A stretch of DNA of 64,000 nucleotides, taken from Russula earlei (lineage: Eukaryota > Basidiomycota > Agaricomycetes > Russulales > Russulaceae). The stretch lies in contig JAGFNK010000006.1 in NCBI GenBank assembly GCA_025769875.1, positions 293,254-357,253 on the forward strand. The letters run 5' to 3'. Both the position numbers and the translations under genes were made by a program. Position 1 is the first letter of the stretch. Each line of letters begins with the position of its first letter. The notes beneath the pieces were generated by a model. The model was not told where the DNA came from and did not search any database. It saw only the letters and a program-made list of their open reading frames with translations. Below are positions 46,830 to 58,160 of this stretch, piece after piece.

Positions 46830-46949
46830 GTTGTCTTCTTGGCTCTCCTACCACCCCCCCCATTCTTCCCTTGATCTTCAACTTCAAAGTCTAACCATCC
46901 CCTTGGGCAAACACCTTCTTCTTGCAGCACAGGCACACATGTGTGCCAT

Positions 46950-47745
46950 CATACACTATGTCTGCCTCATTGTCTAGGGCAGTCACAGTACTTTTTGGGT
47001 GGTCCCTTATTGGTGGATTCAGCTTTCCCTGGGTCGGGAGGCTTTACTGTGGGGGGGTTGGGGGGTTCAAAGTGAGGTTAGGGTTAGGAGATGGTGGTGG
47101 TGGCAGACTGAGATCCATTGACTGTACAAGCCATTGTTTATCTTATCAATAACATCAGCTAATGTTGGGCCAGTTTCCCAAAGGTCACATGGTGTCATAG
47201 TGGGGGAGAGGTAAGGGCGGTTAGGAAGGACAGTTCCATTCCTCCTCGTCTTCATTCACAAAGTATTTTCCTTTCATAACCTGCAGCTGAACTGATTCCG
47301 GTCGCGATGGCCCTGGAACCTCCTGTTTTTTCGCCTTCACTCTCGTCATAACCGGCGGCCCACCAACTGACTTCGGTCGCTTCGCTCTCTTTGGTCGCGT
47401 CACTCTCTTCGGTCGCGTCGCTCTCTTCGGTCGCGACGGCCCTGGATCCGCATGTTCCGCCTTTGCCAGTTTCGCTGCCTTCCTTTGCTCCGACGTTTCC
47501 TTCCATGCTTGAGTTCTCTGCTCCGACCGTAGATCCAGCCATTTCCACTCCTTTTCCTGCGCCTCTGACCGCGCATTCCTTAGCATGGCTTTCTCCCTTT
47601 CCCTCTCTTTCCTTCTCGCAGCCACTACATCAGCAAACGACGACCTAATCTCTAGCCGTGTCCGCTCGTTCCTATTCCTATGAGTCCCGAACTGGGGGAG
47701 TTGTAGGTCGTTGGGTCCATGATCCTCCCCCCCCTCCTTGTCGCC
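46950..47745 (-). CDS. CpG-rich coding fragment, basic coiled-coil protein, partial model
   Basis: On the minus strand a frame runs from about 47745 (GDKEGGEDHGPNDLQLPQFG) through FADVVAARRKERERE and SEAQEKEWKWLDLRSEQRTQ to a Lys/Arg/Pro repeat, then MTRVKAKKQEVPGPSR and a stop at 47221. A further frame (TLADVIDKINNGLYSQWIS) at about 47190-47100 may join by a splice to KPPDPGKAESTNKGPPKKYC near 47000. The repeat is made of four 18-bp units. CpG is frequent here, unlike in the surrounding elements. A start codon and the exact exon chain could not be fixed. It may be a host gene end, or a gene carried by a young element. Confidence 0.45.
47370..47441 (-). repeat. Four tandem 18-bp units within the basic coding fragment
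   Basis: TTCGGTCGCGTCGCTCTC and three close variants follow each other directly. They encode repeated Arg-Pro-Lys-Arg-Ala/Val-Thr steps on the minus strand. Confidence 0.8.
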
Positions 47746-48180
47746 GAACCCCGTACTAGGGGCTCTCCAATGTAAAGGTCAACTTGAGGGATGCAGCGGG
47801 ACTGGAAGAGTGGGCGCACCCAGGAAAACTTGAAGGAAGTGCGATTGACGGAGCTACGGCCACAATGAGGCCAAAAATAAAGGAAACGCGCATTGGGCCT
47901 TTGAACGCGATGGTCGATTAAAAGCGAGGCAGTCGTGGAAGTCGTGCTGAAAGTGGAGAAGGCCTCTTGGTAACCAGCACCAAGAAGGAAGAAAGCTGAG
48001 AGTTCGGGTTCGGGTCCCCTGTACAAGATCAGGCCAAATAACGATCAGTTGTGATGGGGTTGAAGGAAATCCGATCTGATCGAAAGGCGGTACGGTATGA
48101 CCGATTCAAAGTGTATGATGAGCACGCCTGGTTTTGGAGTTGCGGCCAGCCACGCGTGATGAGTCAGTCACGCAGATCAC
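47746..48180. other. CpG-rich DNA, possible upstream part of the basic-protein gene
   Basis: Host-like base composition. A minus-strand open frame (48026-47652) has no domain. This may be leader or an upstream exon. Confidence 0.35.
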
Positions 48181-48385
48181 GTGGCACGTGACAAACAAGC
48201 AGATATGTATAGTTTGTTTTATGGAATTTTCTCATCCCTCAGTCTTCTACAATAAGAACTGAGGTCAGTCACACTCTCATTTACTATACACACATAACTA
48301 ATTATCCTTTAGCATTCACTACAGGTTAGAGCACTCATTAGTATAGTCTTCAACATAAGACTGAGTATTTGCTACACTTGTCACT
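48181..48385 (+). repeat. Diverged Copia-type LTR fragment
   Basis: CCTCAGTCTTCTACAATAAG, then ACTGAGGTCAGT, then TACAGGTTAGAGCACTCATTAG and AAGACTGAG repeat the order of motifs in the Copia LTRs at 27390 and 31379. Edges are unclear. Confidence 0.5.
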
Positions 48386-48729
48386 GACTGGGGGCAGTGT
48401 TGCTGACAAATCTGTTCATGTGTGAGATGAGCACTGTGAGTTGAGCAAGACAATAAGTCCTCACAGAAATTGGGGATCTTGGAGACTGTATTGCCAAGGT
48501 GAATACATTCCACAGAGAAGGGAATGAATGAATAAGTCTTTGCATTTAAGAAGACTTATGAGCAAAAGTGATTCTGAGTGATCTGCTTGATGTCTTGCAA
48601 GCCCACAAGTCCTAAAGCAATGATCCAGTGATATTTTACAGGAGAACAAGCTAAGGGCTTATTCTTGTCAACAGGCAGGTTTATATACATGTAGGATGCT
48701 ATATCAGATAGTATCCTTGAGGTGGAAAC

Positions 48730-49203
48730 TGTCATGACTTACCCTCTTATTGGTTTGTCTCTAACCTGTTTCAGTTATTGTTCTCTTCTGTCACCTTCAT
48801 TCCCTTAGTTACCTTTTATCCCTTGATATTGATTGACAGCTGTCACTCTACCTTCTTGTGTTTCACCTTACCACTTGACCCCTTTTTTGCTATTGGCTCA
48901 CCTTTTATCTATTGTTCTGCATATAGTACTGTACAGCCTCACTATATACAGTATTTGAGCACCTGTAGAAGCTGGGGAATGTCCCAAGCTTAGCTTTGTC
49001 CCATTTCCTGTTGCATCCCTTGCCCTGTATACTCTCTCAATCACAACTTGCTTGTGCTGGCCTACATTCTGCTTGACCTGAACACACCTCAAGGGACCCT
49101 TGTGTTCCTTTTCCTCCTCTGCCTCTCCCTCATCGTCCTCCTCTTCTATGGTACCAGAAGATCAACTCTGTCTGTGGACTGAGTCACTGTCTGACTCAGC
49201 CTT
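48730..49203 (+). repeat. Diverged Gypsy LTR fragment
   Basis: It follows the LTR of the Gypsy element at 56047 from its start through GCATATAGTACTGTACAGCC and GAAGCTGGGGAATGxCCCAA to GACTCAGCCTT. There it is cut by another LTR-like sequence. It is more diverged than the two LTRs of that element are from each other. Confidence 0.75.
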
Positions 49204-49588
49204 TGTTGCACAGCAAAGAGCGCAGCTAACAGGCCAATCAACCCACCTTAGAGGTTGTGCTAATGCTCAAGTGATATTGGGGTGTAGAGCGATGTGTATA
49301 CTTGTCTACATGTATGGTATTTATACCTCTATGACCCAGGGCTGTTCCTAAGTCCAAAAAAGGTGACTACAGGTGTCCACTATATCGCACACTCAGTGAT
49401 GTGTGATGTGGAAACGTTCTAGATGCAGCATAAGGCTGCATCTTGTGATAGATAGCATAGTATGCATAACCCTATTGCCATAAGCGCATATGCTAAAGTT
49501 CTGTCTCACATGTAACATCTATGAGCGGATCTTGAACCTTGTATGAAGGTCTTCGCCTTCTTTGATCCATTCAGGTTCCAGTTCAACA
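49204..49588 (-). repeat. Possible inverted Copia 3-prime LTR inserted in the Gypsy LTR
   Basis: Read on the minus strand it starts TGTTGAACTGG directly after a purine tract (GCAAGGGGGAG), as a 3-prime LTR would, and ends TGCAACA, with the TGTTG/CAACA terminal pair. The proposed internal side (49589 onward) shows no recognisable gene, so this stays tentative. Confidence 0.35.
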
Positions 49589-50129
49589 CTCCCCCTTGCT
49601 AAGTGCATCGGTAGATGCCATGAGCATTATCCCACATTCACTGATGCTTAGTGATTGCTTACTGGATTGATGACAGATACTAGGAAAGAATGACTCACAC
49701 ATGAGTCATTTCTGATACTTTCGAATTGTGCTCTCTGTTTCTGGATACTACTGGATCTCAGCTATGTGCTCCCCAAGTTTCATATGAATTGGATCAGCCA
49801 TTGTCAAGATATAGTATGAATACTCAGGTGTATCAAGAGTTGAGCCTTATGCTTGACTTACTTCTTAAAGAATCATATTTGATTCTCAATCTCTCAAAAC
49901 TGAAAGTCACTGCTCTAAGTGAAAGAGGCCCTTCTCATCTCAAATCATTTACTCTTCCTGAGATAATATCAAAGGATTCAAAGTTTAGTGCTTGAACTAT
50001 ATCAAGCAACTCTTTCACTAGAGTGAATACTAAGATCAAGCAGATCTTAACAATCAGGCAGTGTATGATGAGCTGTTTGTGGTGCATCTGTAACTGCTGG
50101 TTTGTTAACAACATCTTACCTCTTAGTAG
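49589..50129. other. Unassigned transposon-derived DNA
   Basis: A plus-strand frame of 89 codons (49726-49995) has ordinary composition but no domain. If the preceding LTR call is right, this would be truncated internal sequence of that element. Confidence 0.3.
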
Positions 50130-50380
50130 AACAATTCAGCAGTCAAGTTCTGTAACAAGGGCTGGCCACATTGCAAGGCCATGGGATCTCTGGTAGGACC
50201 AAGATCCAAAGGCAAACATGCGTACCAACCTCATGCTGAGCATTCTCCATCCCAGTCACCTGCTCCTGCTCACCTGTCCTCCAATTTGGGCAGTAGGGGG
50301 GCATCAACTTCACCATCAAATACCTCATTTGACTTCACAACCAACAAGTGTAAATCACCTCATGTTGATGATATCCTGAT
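50130..50380 (+). pseudogene. Harbinger Myb/SANT-type gene, fragment of an older copy
   Basis: GHIARPWDLW and, in another frame, MGSLVGPRSKGKHAYQPHAE with SQSPAPAHLSSNLGS parallel the linker of the Harbinger second gene at 53870-53700 (MESLVGSKSKGKSAYQ, SQSPSRLSPNSF). It is in opposite orientation to that gene. An LTR begins directly at 50381, cutting it. Confidence 0.6.
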
Positions 50381-50413
50381 TGTCATGAACCATTTCCCAG
50401 AGAGGGTCCTTGA
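50381..50413 (+). repeat. Left stub of a family 1 LTR split by Harbinger
   Basis: TGTCATGAACCATTTCCCAG and the following bases match the LTR start. It breaks at TGA, where the Harbinger element begins. The other part is at 54752-55047. Confidence 0.85.
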
Positions 50414-50721
50414 GGCCCCATTTACTGACCAAGAATTCTTGAATCTTGAACTTGAACTTGGATTTCAGTATTTTCCGGGGGTGACAGGAGTCATAGGCAT
50501 GATGAACGATAACTTGATTAACTAATACGAGTTTCTTTAATTATAATTATAATTATGAGCTCTTTCCCACCAGATTTGCAAATTCGCTTGTTGTGATTGC
50601 ATATTTGTGTGTGTGCATATTCGCATGAGGTAACACATGATTTGTAAAAAAAATATCTCTACATTGTGTCAGCCAGATGGCAATATGGAGGGCATAGTTT
50701 GTACATACATGAAATTCTATG

Positions 50722-52004
50722 CTAGTTAACATGCACCCTTTGAATTCTCATTCTCACATATTGCTCCCACATGTCACCAGCAATTCTGTCTCGCCTGCAA
50801 TTCGCTCGCTCCCTCTCACGCTGTGTCACTGGGCCTTCAGCAAGTTCACCAGCCTCCTCCTCATCTTGAGAGCCCATGTGGAGCTCAGCCACATCATCAA
50901 AGGCGGAAATCTCCCTAGGATCATACTCATGAATAAAATTGTGCAGTGCTGCAAGTGCAGCTGGGATGCGCACCTGAATTGACATGTTATAGTTAAGGGG
51001 ACAATCGAGTAATTGGAACTGTCGCTTGAGGATTCCAAAGATGTGTTCTATGACATTGCGAGCTTGAGCATGATGCAGATTGAACAACTCCTCACGTGTG
51101 TGTGGCCTGGGACAAATGTCAGTGAGAAAACTCAGGAGATGAGAAACATTACCTTGTGTTTGCACAACCCCATTTGGCGAGATGGTACTGCATGCCTCTA
51201 TAAGGGGTGAGAAGTACATCTGATGAGGCAAAGCCTCCATTGCCAAGATAATACTTTCCGCTTGGGATAAAAAAATCAGAAAGTCGTGCATCAAGGAAGA
51301 GTGTTGCATCAGCAGTGGAACCCTCCAACCAGTCAGGAGATAGGTGAAGCGGAGGTCGAAAGAACATGCCACAAGGCAGTTCTGTGTGATTACTCCTTTG
51401 CGGTTCCTCGCCATGTCACGCTCGTCAGCAGTGGCAGAACACTTGATATGTGTGCCATCAACAGTGCCTAGGGCATCCTTGAGATATGGATAGAGCTTGG
51501 GGTTACTTCAGATAAAGGGGTGAGGGGGAGAATTGGCATCAGGGAGCTGCACAAATGTGGTATAGAAGGGGGGGCTTGAGAGAACTCCAAGAATTTTTTT
51601 AAAATACCTAACTGCCTGTCAGAACAAGTGTGAAGAAACCCAAGTGATACGTACTTTGAAATGGTGTGGGGTGACCACTGGAAATGCTCTCCAACATGAG
51701 TTGATGACAGCCCTGTAACAGCAGTATAGAGGAAGATGGCAATTTGTTCTTCAATTAGGACATGTTGTGATGAGGCAACACCGAGGTTTCGGATGGTCCA
51801 CTGGAGGGTGTCAAAGACATGTTTATGTACTCCAAGCTCGCTCCAAATGCGCTCTGGATGGCCAGTGAGTAGTTCATGAACCCACGCAGCCCCAGTTAAT
51901 GCTGATGTGTGATATGGAATACGACAAGGACAGATGGCTTGGAGGAGTTGTATATATGCTTCACAGCAAAGCAAGACAAGAGTCAACATATGCAAGAAGA
52001 CCAC
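50722..52004 (-). pseudogene. Harbinger DDE transposase, decayed
   Basis: N-terminal part: ALTGAAWVHELLTGHPERIW and HFQWSPHTISKY. An intron of about 39 bp (51654-51616) follows, then the core: GTVDGTHIKCSA, then YYLGNGGFAS, and with a 46-bp intron (51152-51107) EELFNLHHAQARNVIEHIFG. First Asp and last Glu of the triad are present. The second site reads LGN where the family has LGD; GGC-AAT in place of GGC-GAT is a CpG-to-CpA change. One in-frame TGA lies near 51500 (HPFI then stop then SNPKLYPYLKD), and one base is lost near 51327. The 5-prime end may be incomplete because the nested LTR starts about 100 bp upstream. Confidence 0.85.
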
Positions 52005-52112
52005 AAGTCGTTGGCGTCGCTTCTTTACCAGTCATTGATTGGGCATTGGGGGGGGAAATGATGGGACGGACAACACAATGCTTTGAAAGTTTTTCTTTGC
52101 TGCCAAGCAGAC

Positions 52113-53078
52113 TGTCATGAACCATTCTCTGGAGAGGGCCCTTGAAGGACCCTTCCTTATAGGAGGAAACCCAGCCTCTATGGTGTCACCCTGTTCACAT
52201 GAGCAAAAGGGGTGAGTAGAGGTGTCCACAATATCGCGTGCGCATTGTCGTGCGAGCAATTCTCGGCACAATCGACATACAGCAAGCCCCACTTAATGGC
52301 AACCCTTCTAGCAATAAAGGACAGTATTAGGACCCTCCTAGGGACCCTTTAGGACGACTCTAGGTGCTCTACAATAGGCACTAACCTAGTATCAAAGACC
52401 CTACAATGCGTTATTAGACCAACTCTAATAACTATAGAACGAACTACAAGGCAATACTAAGGACCTTAATAAGAGTATTAGGGTCGACTCTAAGGACCCT
52501 AATAGAACTATATAAGGGGTCTTATAAAGATAACACTACTCCCTAAAGCAAACTACAAGTCCTCAAATGAGCGGCCCTAAACTAACTAACAGAAAATGAA
52601 TCAGGTGCTTGCACGTGCACTAAAGCAGTGAACACGTGGACAGTGAAAGCTCTTACTCATCAAGAGGAGCCTTCTCACTCAGCAGCTTACTGAGCATGAC
52701 TGAGCATGCTCAGTAAGCACACTCCGACTTCTTACTCATCACTCTATTGTGCTTGATAACAAGGTTATGACTTGTTCCCTATTTAGCAGTTCTCTTGTAG
52801 TATATAAGCGCTCAATAAAGTAGCGGACAGTCCTTAGACTGTCCATTTGTTTACGGTACTCTCCATCCCTGGGATACTCCTTTAAGGACCGTCCCCTTGT
52901 GAACTATCCTGGCCTCCTCTCTGCATGACTGCTCAACTCTCACAGTAACAATACCTCTCTGGTATTTGTTACTACTCTGGACTCTACTTCTAACCCATGC
53001 CGTCCTAGACATCTATCGACTCGTCTTGGAACTAACCCCTCACTCTTGAACTGGATTGTTCAACAGTGAGTCTTGACA
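52113..53078 (+). repeat. Solo LTR, family 1, nested in Harbinger (966 bp)
   Basis: Flanked by a perfect 5-bp duplication, CAGAC. It has TATATAAG at 52801 and the hairpin GGACAGTCCTTAGACTGTCC at 52824-52843. It is younger than the Harbinger insertion that contains it. Confidence 0.93.
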
Positions 53079-53192
53079 CAGACTGAGTCAGCATAGACGG
53101 ACTCAGTCCACCCTGTGACCGCATGATACCATCAATGACAAATTTATTTTACATACACATAACACATGACAACATGACATTTGAAATTACAA

Positions 53193-54545
53193 TTACAATT
53201 TGGTTTGTGCTAACATATTACATATGTATTGATGCGCAAGATCATGCAATTCTGGATCCTTATCTAATCCAAGTGTGAGGTAACTATCAACATCTGCAAT
53301 ATTGCCATTGGAGAGGAGGCTGAGTGCTGGGACAATGTCGCCTGTTGGCAGCCAGTGACCATCCTTGATATCAGTGGCAAGGGTTTTGACTGCCAGCTGA
53401 CCAACAGGCATGCTCAGGAACCATCATAAGCACAGGTACAACAGCACCCATAGACACATTCCCAAGTTGTTCATCAAGTGAGGGTGCGGCTTCAAGGGTG
53501 GGCTCAGGCTCAGGCTTGTTGAGAGCTTGCACAGTCAAGTCAAAGGACTCAATGACCCTGTTCATGACTGCTGACATACCAATGACAGCAGATGCCTGCA
53601 GTGTCAGTCCTTTGTCTTTTGCTTGACAGTTTCACTTATGGAGACATGATCAGATCTATGCTTCTGAACTGAGAAGCAGGGTGAGAGGAGAGGCATTTGA
53701 CAGTGAAGTTGATGAGAAACTGCACCACCATCAAATTGAGATCTGAATGAGTTGGGGGACAGACGAGAAGGTGACTGGGATGGAGGATCTGAATCTGCAC
53801 GAAGTGTTTGCTGTGTACCCTGATAGGCACTTTTGCCTTTGGATTTCGATCCAACAAGAGACTCCATAGCCTCGCAATGTGACCAGCCCTTGTTGCAGTA
53901 CTTCTTGGCGCTTGGTTTTTTCTGCTAAGGTCAGATGTTGTTAAAGAAGCAGGAGTTATACACACACCTTGACTAAATCAGCCCACTGCCCCTCCATTTC
54001 TAACCCTACATCCACTCCTTTCTCATCATCCTAGGGAAACCCAGACTGTAGCTTGAGGAAGGAGATGATACTGTATTCAGTCTTCAACTGTTGGATGGCA
54101 GTCAGTGTTGAGGGAAGGGATGAAGTGGACAATACAGCACCCTGTTCCATTTTGTTTTGCATGTGCTCCCAGTCTTGATGCCACCCTTCTCACAAAGGGT
54201 GTTGATCTGAGAGGCTGCGTTGTTGAAGATGTGGTCCTTGAACATAGAGTTGGAGGTCATTTCGTCCCTATGCTCCAAAATAAAATCTAAAAAGGCCACT
54301 TCATCCTTAGTTGTCCATGTGGTGTTACCATCTGCTTGACTTTCTCCCACAGAAGAATCAGAGGCTGAGCAGGTCTGCATGTATGATGGGGGTACCAAAC
54401 AAAGGAGGTATGGAGAGAGGAGGGGATTAAAAAAAGAAGGTGAGAGAAAAACACATGCCACACATACATGGAAAAAGACAATGGAGGGAAAGTCCCAAAC
54501 AAAGCCGAGTACCAACTCCCGAGTCAACTCCGAGTATGTGGACAT
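53193..54545 (-). pseudogene. Harbinger Myb/SANT-like second gene, multi-exon
   Basis: Near 54370-54150 the Myb/SANT-like domain reads TWTTKDEVAFLDFILEHRDE, FKDHIFNNAASQI and GGIKTGSTCKTKWNR. A linker exon (ESLVGSKSKGKSAYQ, Ser/Pro-rich) lies near 53870-53640, then VIESFDLTVQALNKPEPEPT near 53560. The C-terminus DVDSYLTLGLDKDPELHDLA ends at a stop at 53193. Exons lie in different frames with splice-like gaps, but I could not fix every junction, and TGA stops may be present. Known role of the family: helps the transposase reach and bind DNA. Confidence 0.65.
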
Positions 54546-54751
54546 CTAACTTCACACACGCAATATGCAATCACAACAAGTGAATTTGCAAATCTGGTGG
54601 GAAAGAGCTCATAATTATAATTAAAGAAACTCGTATGAGTTAATCAAGTTATCTATTGTTCATCATGCCTGTGACTCCTGTCACCCCCAGAAAATACTGA
54701 AATCTGAGTTCAAGTTCAAGATTCAAGAATTCTCAGTTGGTAAATGGGGCC

Positions 54752-55047
54752 TGAAGGACCCTTCCCAATGAGAGGAAACCTAGGCTCTATGGTGCCACCC
54801 TGTTCTCATTGCCCAAAGGGGTGACTAGAGGTGTCCACAATATCATGTGCACATTGTGGTGTAATTGATTCTAGGCACAATTGACATATGGCAAGCCCTA
54901 CTTAGTGGCAACCTATCTAACAGTAAAAGACAACACTAAAGACTTTCTAAGGACCCCTTAAGACAACCCTGAAGTCCTTATATTGGATGCTGATGAAGAT
55001 ACTATAGACCCTAGAATGTGTTATTAGACCAACTCTAATAACCTTAG
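54752..55047 (+). repeat. Right part of the family 1 LTR split by Harbinger, truncated
   Basis: It resumes the LTR at TGAAGGACCCTTCC and follows the family to AACTCTAATAACC. There an inverted family 1 LTR begins. The remaining ~640 bp of this copy are absent. Confidence 0.8.
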
Positions 55048-56013
55048 TGTCAAGACTCACTGTTGAACAATTCAGTTCAAGAGTGATGGATAAGTTCAAA
55101 GACAAATCGGTAGATGTCCAAGATGGCATGGGCAAGAAGTAGAGTCCAAAGCAGTACCAAATACCAAAGAGGTATGGTTACTGGTAGAGTTGAGCAGGTG
55201 TGCAGGGAAGAGGCCAGAATGGTCACAAGGGGATGGTCCTTAAAGGAGTATCCCAGGGATAGAGAGTGCCGTAAACAAATGGACAGTCTGAGGACTGTCC
55301 ACTACTTTATCGAGCACTTATATTCTACAAGAGAACTGCTAAATAGGGAACAAGTCTTAACCTTGTTATCAAGCACAATTGATGGATGAGTAAGAAGTTG
55401 GGGTACACTTACTGAGCATGCTCAGTCATGCTCAGTAAGCTGCTGAGTAAGAAGGCTCCTCTTGATGAGTAAGAGCTTTTACTGTCCACATGTTCACTGT
55501 CTTAGCACACATGCTAAGCACCTGATTCATTTACTGTTAGTTAGTTTAGGGCTGGTCATTTGAGGACTTGTAGTTTGGTTCAGGAAATAGGGTTGCTTAT
55601 AAAGCCCCTTATATAGTTCTATTAGGGTCATTAGAGTCGACCCTAATACTTATATTAAGGTCCTTAGTATCGCTTTGTAGTTCATTCTATAGTTATTAGA
55701 GTTAGTCTAATAACACGTGTTGTAGGGCTTTTAGTGCCTTGTTAGTGCCTCTTGTAGGGCACTTAGAGTCGTCCTAAGGGGTCCTTAGAGAGGCTATAAT
55801 ATAGTCCTTTGTTGCTAAAAGGGTTGCCACTAAGTGGGGCTTGCTGTATGTTGATTGTGCTGAGAATCACTCATGCGACAATGTGTGCATGATATTGTGG
55901 ACACCTCTACTCACCCCTTTTGCCCATGTGAACAGGGTGACACCATTGAGGCTGGGTTTCCTCTATTAAGGAAGGGTCCTTCAAGGGCTCTCTCCAGGAA
56001 CTGGTTCATGACA
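55048..56013 (-). repeat. Solo LTR, family 1, inverted (966 bp)
   Basis: Complete from TGTCAAGACTCACTG to GGTTCATGACA, with TATA box and hairpins. The flanks (CTTAG left, AGATA right) do not match, unlike the other full copies. This suggests a later rearrangement or deletion at one side. Confidence 0.88.
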
Positions 56014-56046
56014 AGATATTGGTGCTTTAGAGGGGCAAATAGTTCC

Positions 56047-56631
56047 TGTTGTAATGTACCCCTCTTTTGGTTCATCCCTGTTTCACTTGTTATTTGTTCC
56101 TTACCCTTGTGCCCTTGGTTACCATTTCATCCCTTGATGTTGATGGCTTCTTATTGTTTCACTTGTTATGTTTCATCTATTGTTCAAGTCCCTTTTGCTA
56201 TTGGTTAGTTTTATCTATTGTTCTGCATATAGTACTGTACAGCCTCGCTAGATACAGTATTTAAGCACCTGTAAAAGCTGGGGAATGCCCCAAGCTTAGC
56301 TTTGTCCCATTCCCTGTCACATCCCTTGCCCTGTACTCTCTCTCAATCACAACTTGCTTGTGCTGGCCTATACTCTGCTTGACCTTAGCACACCCCAAGG
56401 AACCCTTGTGTTCCTCTTCCTCCTCTGCCTCTCTATCATCGTCCTCCTCTTCTGTGAAACCAGGAGATCGACTCTGTCTGCAGACTGAGTCATTGTCTGA
56501 CTCAGCCTTGAGATGCTAAACCTGTGATCTGGTCTCTTTGAGCCGGCCCCACTGAACCCTTGAACCAAGTCACAGGGACTTGGCCCCATTGAACCTTGAG
56601 CTAACACTCTTACGGCCATGATGCTGTAACA
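56047..56631 (+). repeat. 5-prime LTR of the Gypsy element (right edge tentative)
   Basis: Starts TGTTGTAATG. TATTTAAG near 56260 is a likely TATA box. The right edge is set at GCTGTAACA because it pairs with the start, but the 3-prime LTR is cut by the window end, so this cannot be confirmed. Confidence 0.6.
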
Positions 56632-56680
56632 CAAGCTAAGCTTTCTTTACTCCATTCTGGAGATCAACCTTGAACTACCA

Positions 56681-58160
56681 TTGAACCGTTGGGTCCGTGT
56701 CCAACCCAGACCATCCCCAGACCTTCCTGAACACGTTGTAGGAACTGCCACTTGGGACAGCTTTCACACCTTCCTCTTTTATGTCACCATTGAAAACAAC
56801 GAAGAACTACCAGTCGAATTCATCAACCATCGTTGGTTCAAACTACGACTTAGAAGAGGACAGCTCTACACTCACCTAGACCTAGAACTCCTCAGAAACA
56901 GCCTTGGATTAGGCTACTGGAGGGAAAACGACCCTCACTATGAACCACCGTCAGAATCAGAAGCCTCTTCTACAGAAGGCAACCTCCCTGAACCAGAAAA
57001 CGTTGTTGAAACTCAGACACCCTTTGAATCCCCTGCATTAGAACCAGAGGACCCTCTCAGAAACCAGGAACCCATTGAAGACCTAGAACTTGAACCACAG
57101 AACCCCCCAGAACTCATTATGGCAGCCCAACCCCAAGTTGCTGTACAACCACCCCAAGCCGCTGTTCAGGCTCCTCAGATGGCCGCTCAGGCCCCCCCAG
57201 TCGTCATTCCCCCCCAAGCAGCTGCCCCTGCGCCACAAGGCACTAATGGGTCCCTCAGCGGAAAAGAACCTACAGCCTTCACAGGGGAAAGAAACAAAAC
57301 AAAATGTTTCATCATGGAATTTAACCTGTTCTGGGGCCTTAATGATGACAAGGCAGTAATGGTTTCCCCTTTCAAATGAACAATGCTGGCCCTCTCCTAT
57401 ATTCAAGGAGAAAAGGTTGAAGAATGGGTCAACTCACAGGCAACTGCACTCAGGGAAAAGGTAAACAGGGCCCAAAACCCCTGTTGACAGAATGAACGAA
57501 GCATTATGGAATGACTTTGTCACAGACTTCACATTTAAGTTCACCAACACTGCAGAAAAAGAAGATGCCCCAGCAGCCCTCAGCCAAACACACAATGAAG
57601 GAATCCCTTGATGATTACATCTCCACCTTTGAACAGCTTCTGAACAAAACAGGGTGGCCAGAAACGGACATTATTGCTATTGAAAGTTTCAAAAATGGCC
57701 TAAAAACTGGACTCTACCATGCAATCTTAAACAGGGATGTCTGGCCCACCACTCTTCAAGAATGGAAGGAGGAGGCCAGAAGACAGCATCGACATTTCAT
57801 CACCATCAGAGAGAAGCTTAAAGGAAAAACTACACACTCCCCCTCGGAACATAGATCTCATCACCCTGATTGAATGCAAGTGGACACCTGCCAAGTCCAA
57901 CTTCAAGAAGCTCACTGAAGAAGAAAGGAAACAATTGGCAAAAGAGGGACATTGCTTCCACTGCCGAGAGAAAGGCCACCTTAGCCAGGAGTGCCCCAAA
58001 AATACTGCCCCCACTACCTCCAAGGCACGTACTACCTGAACCAACCCCAGAACCACCAAAGGAGGAAGAAGCCTCCACTATGGTGGCCCACATGAAAACA
58101 TTGCCAGCAGAGGATAGAGCCAAACTTTGGGACCTCATCCTTAAAGAGGATTTTCTCTAG
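56681..58160 (+). pseudogene. Gypsy gag, broken
   Basis: The first frame has ordinary composition, then a long Pro/Gln/Ala linker (VAVQPPQAAVQAPQ). The capsid-like part follows: FNLFWGLNDDKAVMVSPF, stop TGA, TMLALSYIQGEKVEEWVNSQ, frameshift, LWNDFVTDFTFKFTNTAE, more breaks, LDDYISTFEQLLNKTGWP. It ends in a CCHC zinc knuckle, CFHCREKGHLSQEC, near 57955-58000. Arginine fits the position of the first stop (TGA for CGA). The family role is to form the particle and bind RNA. Confidence 0.8.

Larger units (their letters stand above)
50414..54751 (-). mobile_element. PIF/Harbinger transposon, with a solo LTR nested inside
   Basis: It is bounded by about 190-bp inverted repeats (50414-50605 and 54562-54751) that start GGCCCCATTTACTGACCAAG. 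The flanks are TGA on both sides, a 3-bp duplication of an LTR sequence. Both element genes are on the minus strand: a DDE transposase and a Myb/SANT-like protein. A family 1 solo LTR (52113-53078) lies between them. Without it the element is about 3.37 kb, a normal Harbinger size. Confidence 0.92.
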
